Positions 27,447 to 36,803 of a DNA stretch of 56,264 nucleotides are shown one piece after another. The stretch's first letter is position 1, and each line of letters starts with the position of its first letter. The stretch is taken from assembly GCF_003031675.1 (NCBI RefSeq), contig NZ_PYWX01000033.1:1-56264 (forward strand). The letters run 5' to 3'. Source of the DNA: Pseudomonas palleroniana (GTDB lineage: Bacteria; Pseudomonadota; Gammaproteobacteria; Pseudomonadales; Pseudomonadaceae). The notes below the pieces were generated by a model. It searched no databases, was not told where the DNA came from, and worked only from the letters and a program-made list of their open reading frames with translations. The position numbers were made by a program, and so were the translations under genes.

Positions 27447-29072
27447 TCAGGTTCGAAAGCGTCCCACCAGCGTGCTCAACCCCGCGGCCAGCGTTGCTAG
27501 CGCCTGGCTGGCCGCGCGGGTCTGCAAGGCGCCCGCCGCAGACTGCGCCGACAGGTCGCGGATCGCCAGCAAATTGCTGTCCACCTCACGGGCAACCTGA
27601 GCCTGCTCTTCGGCTGCACTGGCAATCACCAGGTTGCGCTCATTGATCTGGCTGATGGCCGCGAAAATATCTTCCAGCACGGCCCCCGACGCCTGGGTGA
27701 TACCCAGTGTGTCTTGCGCCCGCGCCGTGCTGCTGCGCATCGAACCCACCGCCTGTTCGGCCGTGCTTTGCACGTTCGCAATCATCTGTTCGATCTCGCG
27801 GGTCGATGTCTGGGTACGGTAGGCGAGGGTGCGCACCTCGTCGGCCACGACGGCAAACCCTCGGCCTGCTTCACCTGCGCGGGCCGCTTCGATGGCCGCA
27901 TTGAGGGCCAGAAGGTTGGTCTGCTCCGAGACCGAGCGGATCACGTCCAATACCTTGCCGATGTTGCGCACTTCATCGGCGAGGTGCTGGATATGCGTTG
28001 CGCTGCCCTGAATCTCGGTGGCCATCGATTGCGTGCCGCTGATGTTCTCGCGTACTTGCTGGCGGCTTCTTTCCGACAGCGTATGGGAGGCGGTGGCCGC
28101 CTGCGAGGTAGACACTGCGTTGCGCGCCACTTCTTCGACCGCGCTGGTCATCTGGTTGACGGCTGTCGCTGCCTGTTCCAGTTGCATGTCCTGCTGTTGC
28201 AGGCCACGGTTGCTTTCTTCGGTGACGGCATTGAGTTGTTCAGCGGCTGAGGCCAACTGCGTGGCGGAGTCAGCGATCTGGATCAGTGTTTCGCGCTGGC
28301 GGGTCTGCATGCGTTGGAGTTCAACGAACAACTCGCCGATTTCGTTGCGACCAGGCGAGACGACCTCACAGGTCAAGTCGCCCCCGGCAATACGTTTGAA
28401 GTGCTCGCCGGCCTCGCGCAATGGCCGCAGGACCCTGCCGGCAATGAATGTCCAGCAGACGAGCGCGAGTGCCAGGGTCGCCAGGGTCAGGGCGATAGCC
28501 AGCGTTTGCGCGGTCTTCAGCCGCGCAGCCGCTTGCGTGTTGATCTCTTGGGTACGGGCATTCAAAGCGTCGACCAGCTTCACGCGGATTTCCTGCAGCT
28601 TGGTCATGCTATTGCCGGCAGCAATATTGACCTGGAAATACTGATCGGCCGAATGCGCACGAGTGGCGGCGCGCTGGCCGGCGATGGCCGTCCCGTATTC
28701 GGCGAATGCCTCTTTGAGAGTGTCGGCGAGCGCTTTCAGCGCCGGCTCACGCAAGTCTGTGGTCGAGGCATCGAGCTTGGCGATGGCCTCGCTCCAGATA
28801 GCCTCGCTGCGAACCAGCCGTGCCTGCGACTCATCAAAGCGTGCGCCGACGGTCTCGATAAACGCCGAGGACACATTGGCGCTGGTGCGAATGGCCAGTA
28901 GCAATGCGTTGTTGATCCCGTCGATTTGGTGTGAAGTGCGCCCCAACTCGTCAATCTGGTCGTGACTGCGTTCGGCCGACCACCAACCGTTCAGGGCCGA
29001 GAACAGCAGTGCAATGACGAACAGCAGGAGCACCCCGAACATACCGGTGCGAATTTTCAGATGGGCGAGCAT
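27447..29072 (-). CDS. Methyl-accepting chemotaxis protein
   Basis: 541 residues from ATG 29072, chosen for GGAG seven bases upstream; the frame opens 24 codons earlier with an Arg-rich stretch that is not conserved-looking. Layout: membrane segment 1 (about 10-28), periplasmic four-helix-bundle sensor (about 30-185, with [20 protein letters not shown]), membrane segment 2 (about 188-210), HAMP linker, and cytoplasmic signalling hairpin with [19 protein letters not shown]. It would feed CheA/CheW. The ligand is unknown. Confidence 0.94.
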   Translation of the reverse strand: MLAHLKIRTGMFGVLLLFVIALLFSALNGWWSAERSHDQIDELGRTSHQIDGINNALLLAIRTSANVSSAFIETVGARFDESQARLVRSEAIWSEAIAKLDASTTDLREPALKALADTLKEAFAEYGTAIAGQRAATRAHSADQYFQVNIAAGNSMTKLQEIRVKLVDALNARTQEINTQAAARLKTAQTLAIALTLATLALALVCWTFIAGRVLRPLREAGEHFKRIAGGDLTCEVVSPGRNEIGELFVELQRMQTRQRETLIQIADSATQLASAAEQLNAVTEESNRGLQQQDMQLEQAATAVNQMTSAVEEVARNAVSTSQAATASHTLSERSRQQVRENISGTQSMATEIQGSATHIQHLADEVRNIGKVLDVIRSVSEQTNLLALNAAIEAARAGEAGRGFAVVADEVRTLAYRTQTSTREIEQMIANVQSTAEQAVGSMRSSTARAQDTLGITQASGAVLEDIFAAISQINERNLVIASAAEEQAQVAREVDSNLLAIRDLSAQSAAGALQTRAASQALATLAAGLSTLVGRFRT

Positions 29073-29195
29073 GAGGCCACTCCGTGAACGACTGGATAAT
29101 AGTGACCGAGCTATCCGCCGCCGCTTCAGGAACTTAAGCGGCAAAAGTGGGAACTCGTTCGATTACCGGACGTTAAATGCGGCGCGGGTTGAGGC

Positions 29196-30308
29196 TTATG
29201 GATGAGCGGGGTAATCAGTGTATCCGCGCTGGTCGCCACCAAAGAAGGTACTGGGGTCTGACGCATTGAGCGCCAGTCCCTCACGGATGCGCCGCGGCAA
29301 GTCAGGGTTGGCCAGGAACGGCCTTCCGAAGGCAATGATGTCAGCGCGGTTGGCGGCCAGGGCATGTTCTGCGGTTTTCGGATCGTAACCACCGGCCACC
29401 ATCAGCACGCCTTTCCATTGCGTACGAAGTTGGCCGATGATTGCGTCCCAGCGCGGATCGAAATGCTCGTCCTTGACGGTGCCGACCACGGCAGGTTCCA
29501 CAAGGTGCAGGTAGGCCAGGGGCCAGCGGTTCAGGGCGCTGACGATATGGCCGAATGTGGCTTCGGGAGTCGCATCGCCCATGCCCATGAAGCGGCCCAT
29601 CGGTGTCAGCCGTACACCTACGCGCTCCGCCCCGACCTCATCGGCAACCGCCTCGACGACTTGCAACAACAGGCGCGCGCGATTTTCCACACTGCCGCCG
29701 TAGGCGTCCTCACGCTGGTTGCTGTTGCTATTGATGAACTGGTCGAGCAGATAACCGTTGCCCGCGTGGATTTCAATGCCGTCCATCCCGGCTTTCAAGG
29801 CGTTGCGCGCGGCGCGACGGTAATCCTCGATGATCTGAACAATCTCCGCAGTTTCCAGGGCACGTGGTACGGGTACATCCCCCCAGACGCCGTTGCCATC
29901 GTCATCGACGATAAATGTCTTGCCTGGCACCGGCAGTGCGCTGGGGGCGACCGGCAGGGCGTTATCGGGTTGGAAGCTGGGATGAGAAACTCGCCCCACA
30001 TGCCACAGTTGCATGAAGATCAGTCCCCCGGCTTCGTGCACCTGTGTACTCACCTGGCGCCAGCCTTGCACCTGTTCATCACTGTAAATCCCCGGGGTCC
30101 AGGCGTAGCCCTGACCTTGACGGGAAATCTGCGTGGCTTCGGTGATGATCAAGGCGGCACTGGCGCGTTGCCGGTAATACTCGGCGTTCAGGGCGGTCGG
30201 AAGATCGCCCGGCTGGCCGGCTCGGGAGCGGGTCAGAGGGGCCATGGCCACACGATGAGTCAGTGTGTAGGGGCCAACGGCGATAGGTTGAAACAGGTGC
30301 TGAGTCAT
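29196..30308 (-). CDS. Old Yellow Enzyme-family alkene reductase
   Basis: FMN-dependent NAD(P)H:enone/nitro-ester reductase of 370 residues, cytoplasmic, similar to NemA/XenB. It begins LFQPIAVGPYTLTHRVAMAPLTRSR; substrate-binding His181 and Asn184 are in HAGNGYLLDQF (usually HAANGY), followed by the family motif YGGSVENRARL; the FMN phosphate site is IAFGRPFLANPDL. A Shine-Dalgarno (AAGGAA) lies eight bases before ATG 30308. It sits 47 bases after the molybdopterin-subunit gene on the same strand, with a palindrome in the gap that matches one upstream of the operon. Probable role: reduction of electrophilic enones or nitro compounds. Confidence 0.93.
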   Translation of the reverse strand: MTQHLFQPIAVGPYTLTHRVAMAPLTRSRAGQPGDLPTALNAEYYRQRASAALIITEATQISRQGQGYAWTPGIYSDEQVQGWRQVSTQVHEAGGLIFMQLWHVGRVSHPSFQPDNALPVAPSALPVPGKTFIVDDDGNGVWGDVPVPRALETAEIVQIIEDYRRAARNALKAGMDGIEIHAGNGYLLDQFINSNSNQREDAYGGSVENRARLLLQVVEAVADEVGAERVGVRLTPMGRFMGMGDATPEATFGHIVSALNRWPLAYLHLVEPAVVGTVKDEHFDPRWDAIIGQLRTQWKGVLMVAGGYDPKTAEHALAANRADIIAFGRPFLANPDLPRRIREGLALNASDPSTFFGGDQRGYTDYPAHP

Positions 30309-30320
30309 GGGTAGTTCCTT

Positions 30321-30333
30321 TGCGTCAAACGCA
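30321..30333. promoter_or_regulatory. TGCGT-N3-ACGCA operator candidate before the alkene reductase gene
   Basis: Perfect 5-3-5 palindrome with T-N11-A geometry, immediately followed by another TGCGT. The same core with the same flank (TTTGCGTCA, then A or T, then ACGCA) recurs at 34428-34440 in the promoter of the ior-like operon. Likely bound by the LysR protein encoded at 34561. Confidence 0.55.
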
Positions 30334-30355
30334 ATGCGTTGAAGGGGGCTTGGGG

Positions 30356-32593
30356 CTATGCCTGTTGCACTGAGCGGGTCAGGGGCAGGTTCAGCCAGCG
30401 GCGGCCGGTGGCGTTCGCGACGGCGTTGCCGATGGCGGCGGCCATGGGGCCCTGGACGATCTCGGCCGCGCCAAGAAAGGGTTGCCCGGGCTGATCGAGC
30501 AAATGTACGTCGACCTGCTTGGGTAACTGAGGAAAGCGCAGGATCGGGTAACCGCTCCAGTCGTAGCTGCGGACTCCGCCCGGGTCGTAGCCGACTTTTT
30601 CATACAAGGTCCAGCTGGCGGACTGCACGATGCCTCCCTCCACCTGGTTGCGCAGGCCATCGGGGTTGACGATTTGCCCCACGTCCACGGCGGTTATCAC
30701 TTGGTCGAGCTGAATCTCGCCGGTTTGCGGATGCACGTGCAAACGCACGGCGAGTGCGCAGTAGCCCATGATGTTCTTGTAGCGGGCAAACGCGAAGCCA
30801 ATGCCGGAGCCCGGTTGATTGCCTTTATGCGGCCAGCCGCTGGCATCCCGGACGCGCTCGACTACCGCACGGGCTCGCGGGTCTGCCAGATGGGCAAGGC
30901 GCAAGGCAACCGGATCGGTGCCGGCCTGGATGGCCAGTTCATCGATGCAGGCTTCGATGGCGAAGATATTGATGTGGGCCCCCAGCGAACGCATGGCGGA
31001 TGTGCGAAACGGCATTGTGGTCACGAAGTTCATGTCGATGCGCGTAGAGGCCAGGGTGTACAGCGGCACCGCATTCCGATCACCATCCCCTTCGGGCTGG
31101 GCGATTGGAACCGACGGCGCGGAGACGAACGGACGGGCCAGCAGCCGAGCGGGGATCAGTCTGCCGGCATTTACGATGCGTTCGTTGTGTGGCGTGGTCC
31201 ACAGCTCATAGGCCCAATCCTGCAATTTGCCCTGTGCATCGAGGGTGGCCCGGACCTCGGTGAGCATGGCACTGCTGTAGGGCTCCCAGAGGTTTTCCTG
31301 CTCGCGCATCCATTGCACACGCACGGGCGTGCCGGCGACGCGCATTGCAATCAGCGCGGCGTCGGCTGCCGCGTCGTCCGCGCCATTGTGGCCGTAACAG
31401 CCGGATCCTTCGACATGGATGCAGCGCACCTGCGCCGGTGCCAGCCCCAGCATCTCGGCGATCCCGGTGCGAAGAGGGTAGACACCTTGCGTGTGGGTCC
31501 ACACGGTGAGCATGCCGTCCTTGAACCAGGCCACGGCGCAGGACGGGCCAATGGACCCGTGCATGAGGTACTGCTTGGTGACGCGCGCGTGATAACTCGC
31601 GCCGGCTACGGCGGCCGGGTTGCCTTCATGGCTGATGGGATAGCGATGGGCGGGCAGGCGGGTCAGCAACGAGTGGATGTCATCCGCGTCGGGCATCGCC
31701 TCTGCACCGCTCCAGCGGGCCAGTGCATACCCGCTGCGCATCGCTTTGATGGCTTGCCATTCATCTTCGGCCACCACGGCCAGGTAGTTGCCGTCACGCA
31801 CTACCTGTACGACGCCGGGCAGGTTTTTGACTGAATCGGTATCGAACGCTTCAAGCAGGCAACCAGGACGGGGTGGACGGATGACGCGGGCATGGAGCAT
31901 GCCGGGCAGGCGCAGATCCTGGACGAACGCTGCGCCACCACTGACTTTGGCCGGGATATCCAGGCGTGCAAGAGAATGGCCGATCAGCTTGAACGCGGAC
32001 GCCGGCATCGAGGGTGATTGCGCCTTCGCATAGTGGTGCAGGTCAACGCCCTTGACGGCTTCTGCATAGGTCATCCGTTGCCCGTTCAGGCCCTCGATGA
32101 CGCCCTCCTGAGTGGTCAGCAAGGCGGCTTCGACGTTCCAGCGGCGTGCCGCCGACTCCAACAGCAACTCGCGAACCTGAGCCGCCGCATTGAACAAGGC
32201 CGTGCCACTGTCGAAAATACTGTGGCTGCCGGCGGTGTAGCCTTCGTCGGGCGTCAGGGCGGTATCCGCAGTGAGCAGACGGATCGCGGAGGGTGAGATA
32301 TCCAGGCGTTCGGCGGCAATCTGCAGGAGGGCGGTTTTCACGCCCGTCCCCAATTCAACCTTGCCGGTGTAGACGGTGATGCCCTCGGCATCGACGCGGA
32401 TCCAGGCATCGAGGTAGGGATTGGTGCGCAGGCTTCCAGGAAGATCGGGTGCCAGCACCACCGTGCCGAGCGTATCGACTTCGCTGTCGGCCAGTGCATG
32501 CCGCGCTGCCGGTAAAAGGGTGAATGTCAGGACCAGCGCGCCTGCGCGCAGAAAAGCGCGGCGCCCCTGATCAACCTCAGGCTGAAGGGTCAT
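30356..32593 (-). CDS. iorB: Molybdopterin-binding large subunit of an isoquinoline 1-oxidoreductase-type aldehyde/N-heterocycle dehydrogenase
   Basis: 745 residues from ATG 32593, which overlaps the stop of the small-subunit gene as ATGA. A twin-arginine signal (RRAFLRAGALVLTF) near residue 10 points to the periplasm. Xanthine-oxidase-family features: GKVELGTGVKTALLQIAAERL, EGSGCYGHNGADDAAADA, and the C-terminal GAAEIVQGPMAAAIGNAV with the expected active-site glutamate. It oxidizes an aldehyde or N-heterocycle using a molybdopterin cofactor, passing electrons to the [2Fe-2S] subunit and then the cytochrome c encoded upstream. The substrate is not determined. Confidence 0.9.
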   Translation of the reverse strand: MTLQPEVDQGRRAFLRAGALVLTFTLLPAARHALADSEVDTLGTVVLAPDLPGSLRTNPYLDAWIRVDAEGITVYTGKVELGTGVKTALLQIAAERLDISPSAIRLLTADTALTPDEGYTAGSHSIFDSGTALFNAAAQVRELLLESAARRWNVEAALLTTQEGVIEGLNGQRMTYAEAVKGVDLHHYAKAQSPSMPASAFKLIGHSLARLDIPAKVSGGAAFVQDLRLPGMLHARVIRPPRPGCLLEAFDTDSVKNLPGVVQVVRDGNYLAVVAEDEWQAIKAMRSGYALARWSGAEAMPDADDIHSLLTRLPAHRYPISHEGNPAAVAGASYHARVTKQYLMHGSIGPSCAVAWFKDGMLTVWTHTQGVYPLRTGIAEMLGLAPAQVRCIHVEGSGCYGHNGADDAAADAALIAMRVAGTPVRVQWMREQENLWEPYSSAMLTEVRATLDAQGKLQDWAYELWTTPHNERIVNAGRLIPARLLARPFVSAPSVPIAQPEGDGDRNAVPLYTLASTRIDMNFVTTMPFRTSAMRSLGAHINIFAIEACIDELAIQAGTDPVALRLAHLADPRARAVVERVRDASGWPHKGNQPGSGIGFAFARYKNIMGYCALAVRLHVHPQTGEIQLDQVITAVDVGQIVNPDGLRNQVEGGIVQSASWTLYEKVGYDPGGVRSYDWSGYPILRFPQLPKQVDVHLLDQPGQPFLGAAEIVQGPMAAAIGNAVANATGRRWLNLPLTRSVQQA

Positions 32594-33063
32594 ACGGCGC
32601 TCCTGTCTTGCCTGGCGACACGGCTGATGGCCTCGACGATCCGCAAGTGGGTTCCGCAGCGGCACAGGTTGCTCGCCATATGCTCGCGAATGGTGTCTTC
32701 GTCTGGATGGGGAGTGTGCTCAAGCAGCGCTTGGGCGCGCATCAGCATGCCGGCGATGCAGTAACCGCATTGTGCGGCCTGGGTCTCGATAAAGGCTTTT
32801 TGCAAAGGGCCTGGACGCTCTGCCGTGCCCAGGCTCTCGACCGTGCGGATGGCCTTGCCCTCCAGGCCCGTGCAGGGGGTCAGGCAGGAAAATACCGGCT
32901 GGTCATCCACCAGCACAGTGCAGGCACCGCACTGTCCCAGACCGCAGCCGTACTTGGCGCCGTTAAGCCCCAGATGATTGCGCAGCGCATACAGCAACGG
33001 CATGTCGGGCGCGAGCTCCAGCGAGTGGGGCGAGCCGTTGACGTTGAGGGTCATTTGGGTCAT
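32590..33063 (-). CDS. iorA: [2Fe-2S] small subunit of the molybdenum oxidoreductase
   Basis: 157 residues. Plant-type [2Fe-2S] site Cys40, 45, 48 and 60 (YGCGLGQCGACTVL) and the second xanthine-oxidase-type cluster Cys99, 102, 134 and 136 (CGYCIAGM, CRCGTH). Start ATG 33063 follows a strong GGAGG and overlaps the stop of the cytochrome gene as ATGA; its own stop overlaps the large-subunit start the same way. It relays electrons from the molybdopterin subunit to the cytochrome. Confidence 0.94.
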   Translation of the reverse strand: MTQMTLNVNGSPHSLELAPDMPLLYALRNHLGLNGAKYGCGLGQCGACTVLVDDQPVFSCLTPCTGLEGKAIRTVESLGTAERPGPLQKAFIETQAAQCGYCIAGMLMRAQALLEHTPHPDEDTIREHMASNLCRCGTHLRIVEAISRVARQDRSAV

Positions 33064-34325
33064 TGCGCCTCCTGGCGTAACTCGTGAAGGGTGGAAGAAA
33101 GGTCTGTCCATGGCTGGCCCGGCTTCGCCTGCTCGCGAAGAAATGCAGCCAGTGCCGCGATCTGCTCGTTGTCCAGGCTGGCAACGAACGGTGGCATGGC
33201 CGGCCCGGGTTGCCCCGGGGTGGCCGGCACGCCTTCGAGCACCGTCTTGAGAAAGTTGCGCGCGCTCATTGCCTGTAGCGCTGAGGTCTGGCCCAGGGCG
33301 GGGCGCCCGTCGATCTCGCGCATCGGCGCGGCCGGGCCATGGCAGCCCGCACAGGCACCTTCGAACAACAGGGCGCCAGACGCTTGCTCGGCTGCCCCGA
33401 TGGGGCGTGTGACCGCTGGGGCGGGGGAGGGAGATGCGGCGCTCGTGAGGCTCAGCAGGTATTCGGCAATGGCTTCGGCGTCGCCGGCGGGCAGCTTGGC
33501 CAGGCCCAGGCTGACCGGGCGCATCGGCCCGGCCGCGGTACCATGGCCTGCCACGACTTCCGCGCGCAGGTAGCTCACCAACTGCTCGCTGCTCCAGGCA
33601 GGGGCACGGTTGGCCAGACCCAGCAGGGAAGGCGCGTCCCATCCGTCGACCCGCCCTCCCGCAAGGTGCTCAGCGGTTTTCTCGGCGCCCAGCGGGTCAA
33701 GTGGAGAATGGCAGCCGGCGCAGTGGCCTGGACCTTCGACCAGGTAGCGGCCACGGTTCCAGCTTGCCGATTGCTGCGCCACGGGCGTCAAGGGTTGGGT
33801 ATGCAGGAACAGCAGATTCCAGAACGACACCAATGGCCGGATGTTCATCGGGAATTTCATCTGGTTCGGTACGGCTGGAGAGTGCACGGCGGGGCCACTC
33901 ATCAAATAGGCGTAGACGTCCTGGATATCCCCTTGCGTCAGGCGGCGGTAGTGCACGTAGGGGAAGGCGGGATACAAGAAGTGCCCATCGCGTGAGACCC
34001 CTTCGCGCATGGCTCGCTCAAAGGCCGGCAATGACCATTGGCCAATACCGGTCTCGGCGTCCGGTGTGATATTGGTGCTGTAGAGCGTGCCGAACGGTGT
34101 TACCAGAGCCAATCCACCCGCCAGGTATTGGCCGCCGGGACGTGTATGGCAGACTGCGCAGTCGCCGGCTTCGGCTACGCGCGCGCCCTGTTTTACCTGA
34201 ACGGGATCGAAGTGCCGTGGCGGTTCGGCCGGTGCGATCGCCGGGCGCCACATCAGCAGCACCGCGCATATCCCACCGGCCAAGGCGAGAACTGCAGCGC
34301 CCACTCCTAGCTGCCTGGCTTGCAT
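33060..34325 (-). CDS. Tri-haem membrane-anchored cytochrome c subunit
   Basis: 421 residues from ATG 34325 (AAGGGTG upstream); the frame runs further upstream but lacks a convincing start. An N-terminal hydrophobic anchor (about 7-25) precedes three haem-c sites: CAVCH (56-60), CAGCH (202-206) and CAGCH (325-329). It resembles cytochrome subunits of periplasmic alcohol, gluconate and aldehyde dehydrogenases. First gene of the operon, coupled by overlap to the iron-sulfur subunit gene; it would pass electrons to the respiratory chain. Confidence 0.92.
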   Translation of the reverse strand: MQARQLGVGAAVLALAGGICAVLLMWRPAIAPAEPPRHFDPVQVKQGARVAEAGDCAVCHTRPGGQYLAGGLALVTPFGTLYSTNITPDAETGIGQWSLPAFERAMREGVSRDGHFLYPAFPYVHYRRLTQGDIQDVYAYLMSGPAVHSPAVPNQMKFPMNIRPLVSFWNLLFLHTQPLTPVAQQSASWNRGRYLVEGPGHCAGCHSPLDPLGAEKTAEHLAGGRVDGWDAPSLLGLANRAPAWSSEQLVSYLRAEVVAGHGTAAGPMRPVSLGLAKLPAGDAEAIAEYLLSLTSAASPSPAPAVTRPIGAAEQASGALLFEGACAGCHGPAAPMREIDGRPALGQTSALQAMSARNFLKTVLEGVPATPGQPGPAMPPFVASLDNEQIAALAAFLREQAKPGQPWTDLSSTLHELRQEAQ

Positions 34326-34427
34326 GACATCACCCTTCATTCGTCCGTGAACCCGCAAGGGATTCGTATCGCCGAGGGTAGAGAAGAGACGCACGCGGCG
34401 GTATTGCCAAACCGCGCAACGGCGCTT

Positions 34428-34440
34428 TGCGTCATACGCA
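34428..34440. promoter_or_regulatory. TGCGT-N3-ACGCA operator candidate in the divergent ior/LysR promoter
   Basis: Perfect 5-3-5 palindrome with T-N11-A geometry, in the 235-base gap between the cytochrome gene (start 34325, minus) and the LysR gene (start 34561, plus), roughly midway. The same site is found before the alkene reductase gene at 30321. Confidence 0.6.
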
Positions 34441-34560
34441 TCGCTCAGTTGGCCCAGCGTTGGATGTTCCTCGGCGCCGGTGCCTGAGCACACGTGTGCA
34501 AGACACTCCATGCACGCTTGGGCATAGTGGTTCGCTTGTTTTTTTGTTCGGAATTGGCTG

Positions 34561-35457
34561 ATGGACAAATTGCTGGCGCTGAAGATGTTCGTTGAAACCG
34601 TGCGGTGTGGCGGCTACTCATCTGCGGCGCGCAAGCTGGGTCTCTCGACGTCTTCGGTGACGCGGCAGGTGGCCGGCCTGGAAAGTGCCTTGGGCGCCAG
34701 CCTGCTTAATCGCACCACACGCAACACCAGTGTCACGGCTGCGGGGCAGGCTTATTTCGAAAAGGCCGTGGTGATTCTCGACGCCGTCGACGAAGCCGAT
34801 GCCACCGTCGCCGACCGTGGCACCGAGATCCAGGGGCACCTGCGTGCCAGCGTCCCGGTGGAGTTCGGGCGACGCATTATCGCGCCTCACCTGGGGCGTC
34901 TGCTTGAGCGTCATCCGGGCCTGGAGATCAGCCTATCGTTGAGCGATCGGGTCAGCGACCTGATCAGCGAGCGCATCGACGTGTCTGTGCGCCTCGGTTC
35001 TTCGATGGTCAACGAGGACGTCGTCAGCAAGAAGATCGGGGATTTCCAGCGTTGGGTCGTGGCCAGTCCGGAGTACCTGGCGCAGGCCGGTCTGCCGCTG
35101 CATCCCAATGACCTGCTCAACCATCAGTGCCTGCGGTTTGACTACGGCGCGGCGCACCACGACTGGACGTTCCAGGGCGACGAGGAAACCTTGCGCCTGA
35201 GCGTGCAGGGGCGCTTGCAAAGCAACAACGCCGACATCCTGCGTGAAGCGGCATTGGCGGGTGGCGGGGTGGCGCTACTGGCCGACTGGCTGGTGCGTGA
35301 CGATGTCGGTCGGGGCCATCTGACCCGTGTGCTGGAGCAGTATGAAGTCAATCCCGGCACCGCCAGCACCGGCATCAATGCGCTGTACCTGCCTAACCAC
35401 CGTGGCTCGCGCCGTATCAATGTGTTTATCGCATTCCTTGAGGAAATCCTCGGCTAA
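34561..35457 (+). CDS. LysR-family regulator divergent from the oxidoreductase operon
   Basis: 298 residues. The N-terminus (MDKLLALKMFVETVRCGGYSS, then STSSVTRQVAGLE) is the helix-turn-helix; the rest is the LysR effector domain. No strong Shine-Dalgarno is visible at ATG 34561. Its divergent position and the T-N11-A palindromes at 34428 and 30321 suggest it controls the cytochrome-iorA-iorB operon and the alkene reductase gene. Confidence 0.9.
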   Translation: MDKLLALKMFVETVRCGGYSSAARKLGLSTSSVTRQVAGLESALGASLLNRTTRNTSVTAAGQAYFEKAVVILDAVDEADATVADRGTEIQGHLRASVPVEFGRRIIAPHLGRLLERHPGLEISLSLSDRVSDLISERIDVSVRLGSSMVNEDVVSKKIGDFQRWVVASPEYLAQAGLPLHPNDLLNHQCLRFDYGAAHHDWTFQGDEETLRLSVQGRLQSNNADILREAALAGGGVALLADWLVRDDVGRGHLTRVLEQYEVNPGTASTGINALYLPNHRGSRRINVFIAFLEEILG

Positions 35458-35592
35458 CGCCCTTCATCTGGCGTACGGTTTCTGCCAGCCGGCGCAAGCC
35501 CGGCGCGTGGGTTGCGCGGTAGCGCGAGCCATTTACGATCAAAGCTGAAATCGAAATACTGTCTCGCCAAGGTTGACAGTAGTGTGCGTGGG

Positions 35593-35611
35593 TTCACGTT
35601 TCCTTCACGTT
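35593..35611 (+). promoter_or_regulatory. Two TTCACGTT direct repeats spaced 11 bp
   Basis: TTCACGTT occurs at 35593-35600 and again at 35604-35611, one helical turn apart, about 70 bases before the GlxA-type regulator gene. A 7-bp inverted repeat (CGTGGGT at 35587, ACCCACG at 35638) flanks them. AraC-family proteins often bind direct repeats, so autoregulation is possible. Confidence 0.4.
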
Positions 35612-35680
35612 GCAATTGGCCATAATGGTCAGTGCTGACCCACGTCTCCTATTTCCTTTGACATCAGTGATTTCCAACCC

Positions 35681-36631
35681 ATGAAAACCGTGGCAATGGT
35701 GCTGTTTCCAGACTTTCTCCTGCTCGATATGGCCGGGCCCATGGAAGTGTTTTCCATCGCCAATCGTTATCTGGCGGCGGCCGACCATTATCGGCTGTTG
35801 ACGATCGGCACCGAGCATGGCGCCTTGCGCGCCTCCAATGGCGTCAATGTTCAGGCCGACGTGCACATAGACCAGGCCGGCGACAGCTATGACCTGTTGC
35901 TGGTGCCGGGCGGCCCGGGGGCCTACAACGCAAAGCACCGGCCGTTGCTCGACTGGCTGCAGGGCGCGGTCAGCCGGTCGGCCAGGTATGGCTCGATCTG
36001 CACCGGGGCGTTCATATTGGGGCATGCCGGTTTGCTCGACGGTTATCAGGTGACGACTCACTGGCATTACACGGAGCGGTTGATTCGGGCGTTCCCCAAG
36101 GCAATCGTCAAGACCGATCAGATTTACGTGCAGGATCGCAACCTGAACAGTTCCGGCGGGGTCACCGCCGGCATCGACCTGGCGCTGGCGCTGGTCGCTC
36201 AGGACCACGGCAAGAAAATCGCCCAGGACGTGGCCAAGGTCTTGCTGGTGGTGATGAAGCGCCAGGGCGGACAGGCGCAGTTCAGCCCGTTGATGCCCGC
36301 CGTGGCGCCGCCGGAAACGCCGGTAGCCCGGGTGCAGAACTATGTGCTCGAACACATTGATGAGGCCTTTAGCGTCGAACGCATGGCCAGCCTGGCGAAT
36401 ATGAGTGCGCGACATTTCGCCCGGGTGTTTGCCCGTGAAGTGAACATGACGCCCATGGAGTTTTTGCAAAGCGCGCGTATCGACTGGGCCCGCAGCCTGC
36501 TGGAAACCAGCGACCTGCCGCTCAAGACCGTCGCCTACAAGAGTGGTTTCGGCAGCGTGCGGCACATGCGTTTTCTGTTCGGTGAAAAACTCGGCTTGAC
36601 CCCCGCCCAGTACCGCGAACTGTTCAGCTGA
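35681..36631 (+). CDS. GlxA-type AraC-family regulator with DJ-1/PfpI domain
   Basis: 316 residues. The N-terminal half is a class I glutamine amidotransferase/DJ-1-like domain (MVLFPDFLLLDMAGPMEVF; Cys107 in YGSICTGAFIL), probably a ligand sensor rather than an enzyme. The C-terminal 100 residues hold two AraC helix-turn-helix units (MASLANMSARHFARVFARE and TVAYKSGFGSVRHMRFLF). Family members govern amine, carnitine or arginine catabolism; the target here is unknown. Confidence 0.9.
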   Translation: MKTVAMVLFPDFLLLDMAGPMEVFSIANRYLAAADHYRLLTIGTEHGALRASNGVNVQADVHIDQAGDSYDLLLVPGGPGAYNAKHRPLLDWLQGAVSRSARYGSICTGAFILGHAGLLDGYQVTTHWHYTERLIRAFPKAIVKTDQIYVQDRNLNSSGGVTAGIDLALALVAQDHGKKIAQDVAKVLLVVMKRQGGQAQFSPLMPAVAPPETPVARVQNYVLEHIDEAFSVERMASLANMSARHFARVFAREVNMTPMEFLQSARIDWARSLLETSDLPLKTVAYKSGFGSVRHMRFLFGEKLGLTPAQYRELFS

Positions 36632-36705
36632 GGCGCGGTTGTCCGTCCTGCGCACCGGGATGGCCGTGACGCTCCCTCCAGGGCGGTTGTCCCGTCACGG
36701 GTGTC

Positions 36706-36732
36706 TGCCAAGATGTTTATGAACTCTTGGCA
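36706..36732. promoter_or_regulatory. Perfect 8-bp inverted repeat before the short ATPase regulator gene
   Basis: TGCCAAGA at 36706-36713 and TCTTGGCA at 36725-36732 with an 11-base spacer, 72 bases before ATG 36804. It may be an operator for a dimeric regulator; no second copy was noticed. Confidence 0.35.
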
Positions 36733-36803
36733 ATGGAGATGCGAGAGCCTGGGCGAACTCGTGCAATGCGCTACCTCGAGTCGGGCCAGGTTTTGCGCAC
36801 TGA

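Noticed and set aside
29072..29144. Longer N-terminus for the chemotaxis receptor
   Set aside because: Arg/Ser-rich extension before the first membrane segment; the internal ATG has a proper Shine-Dalgarno.
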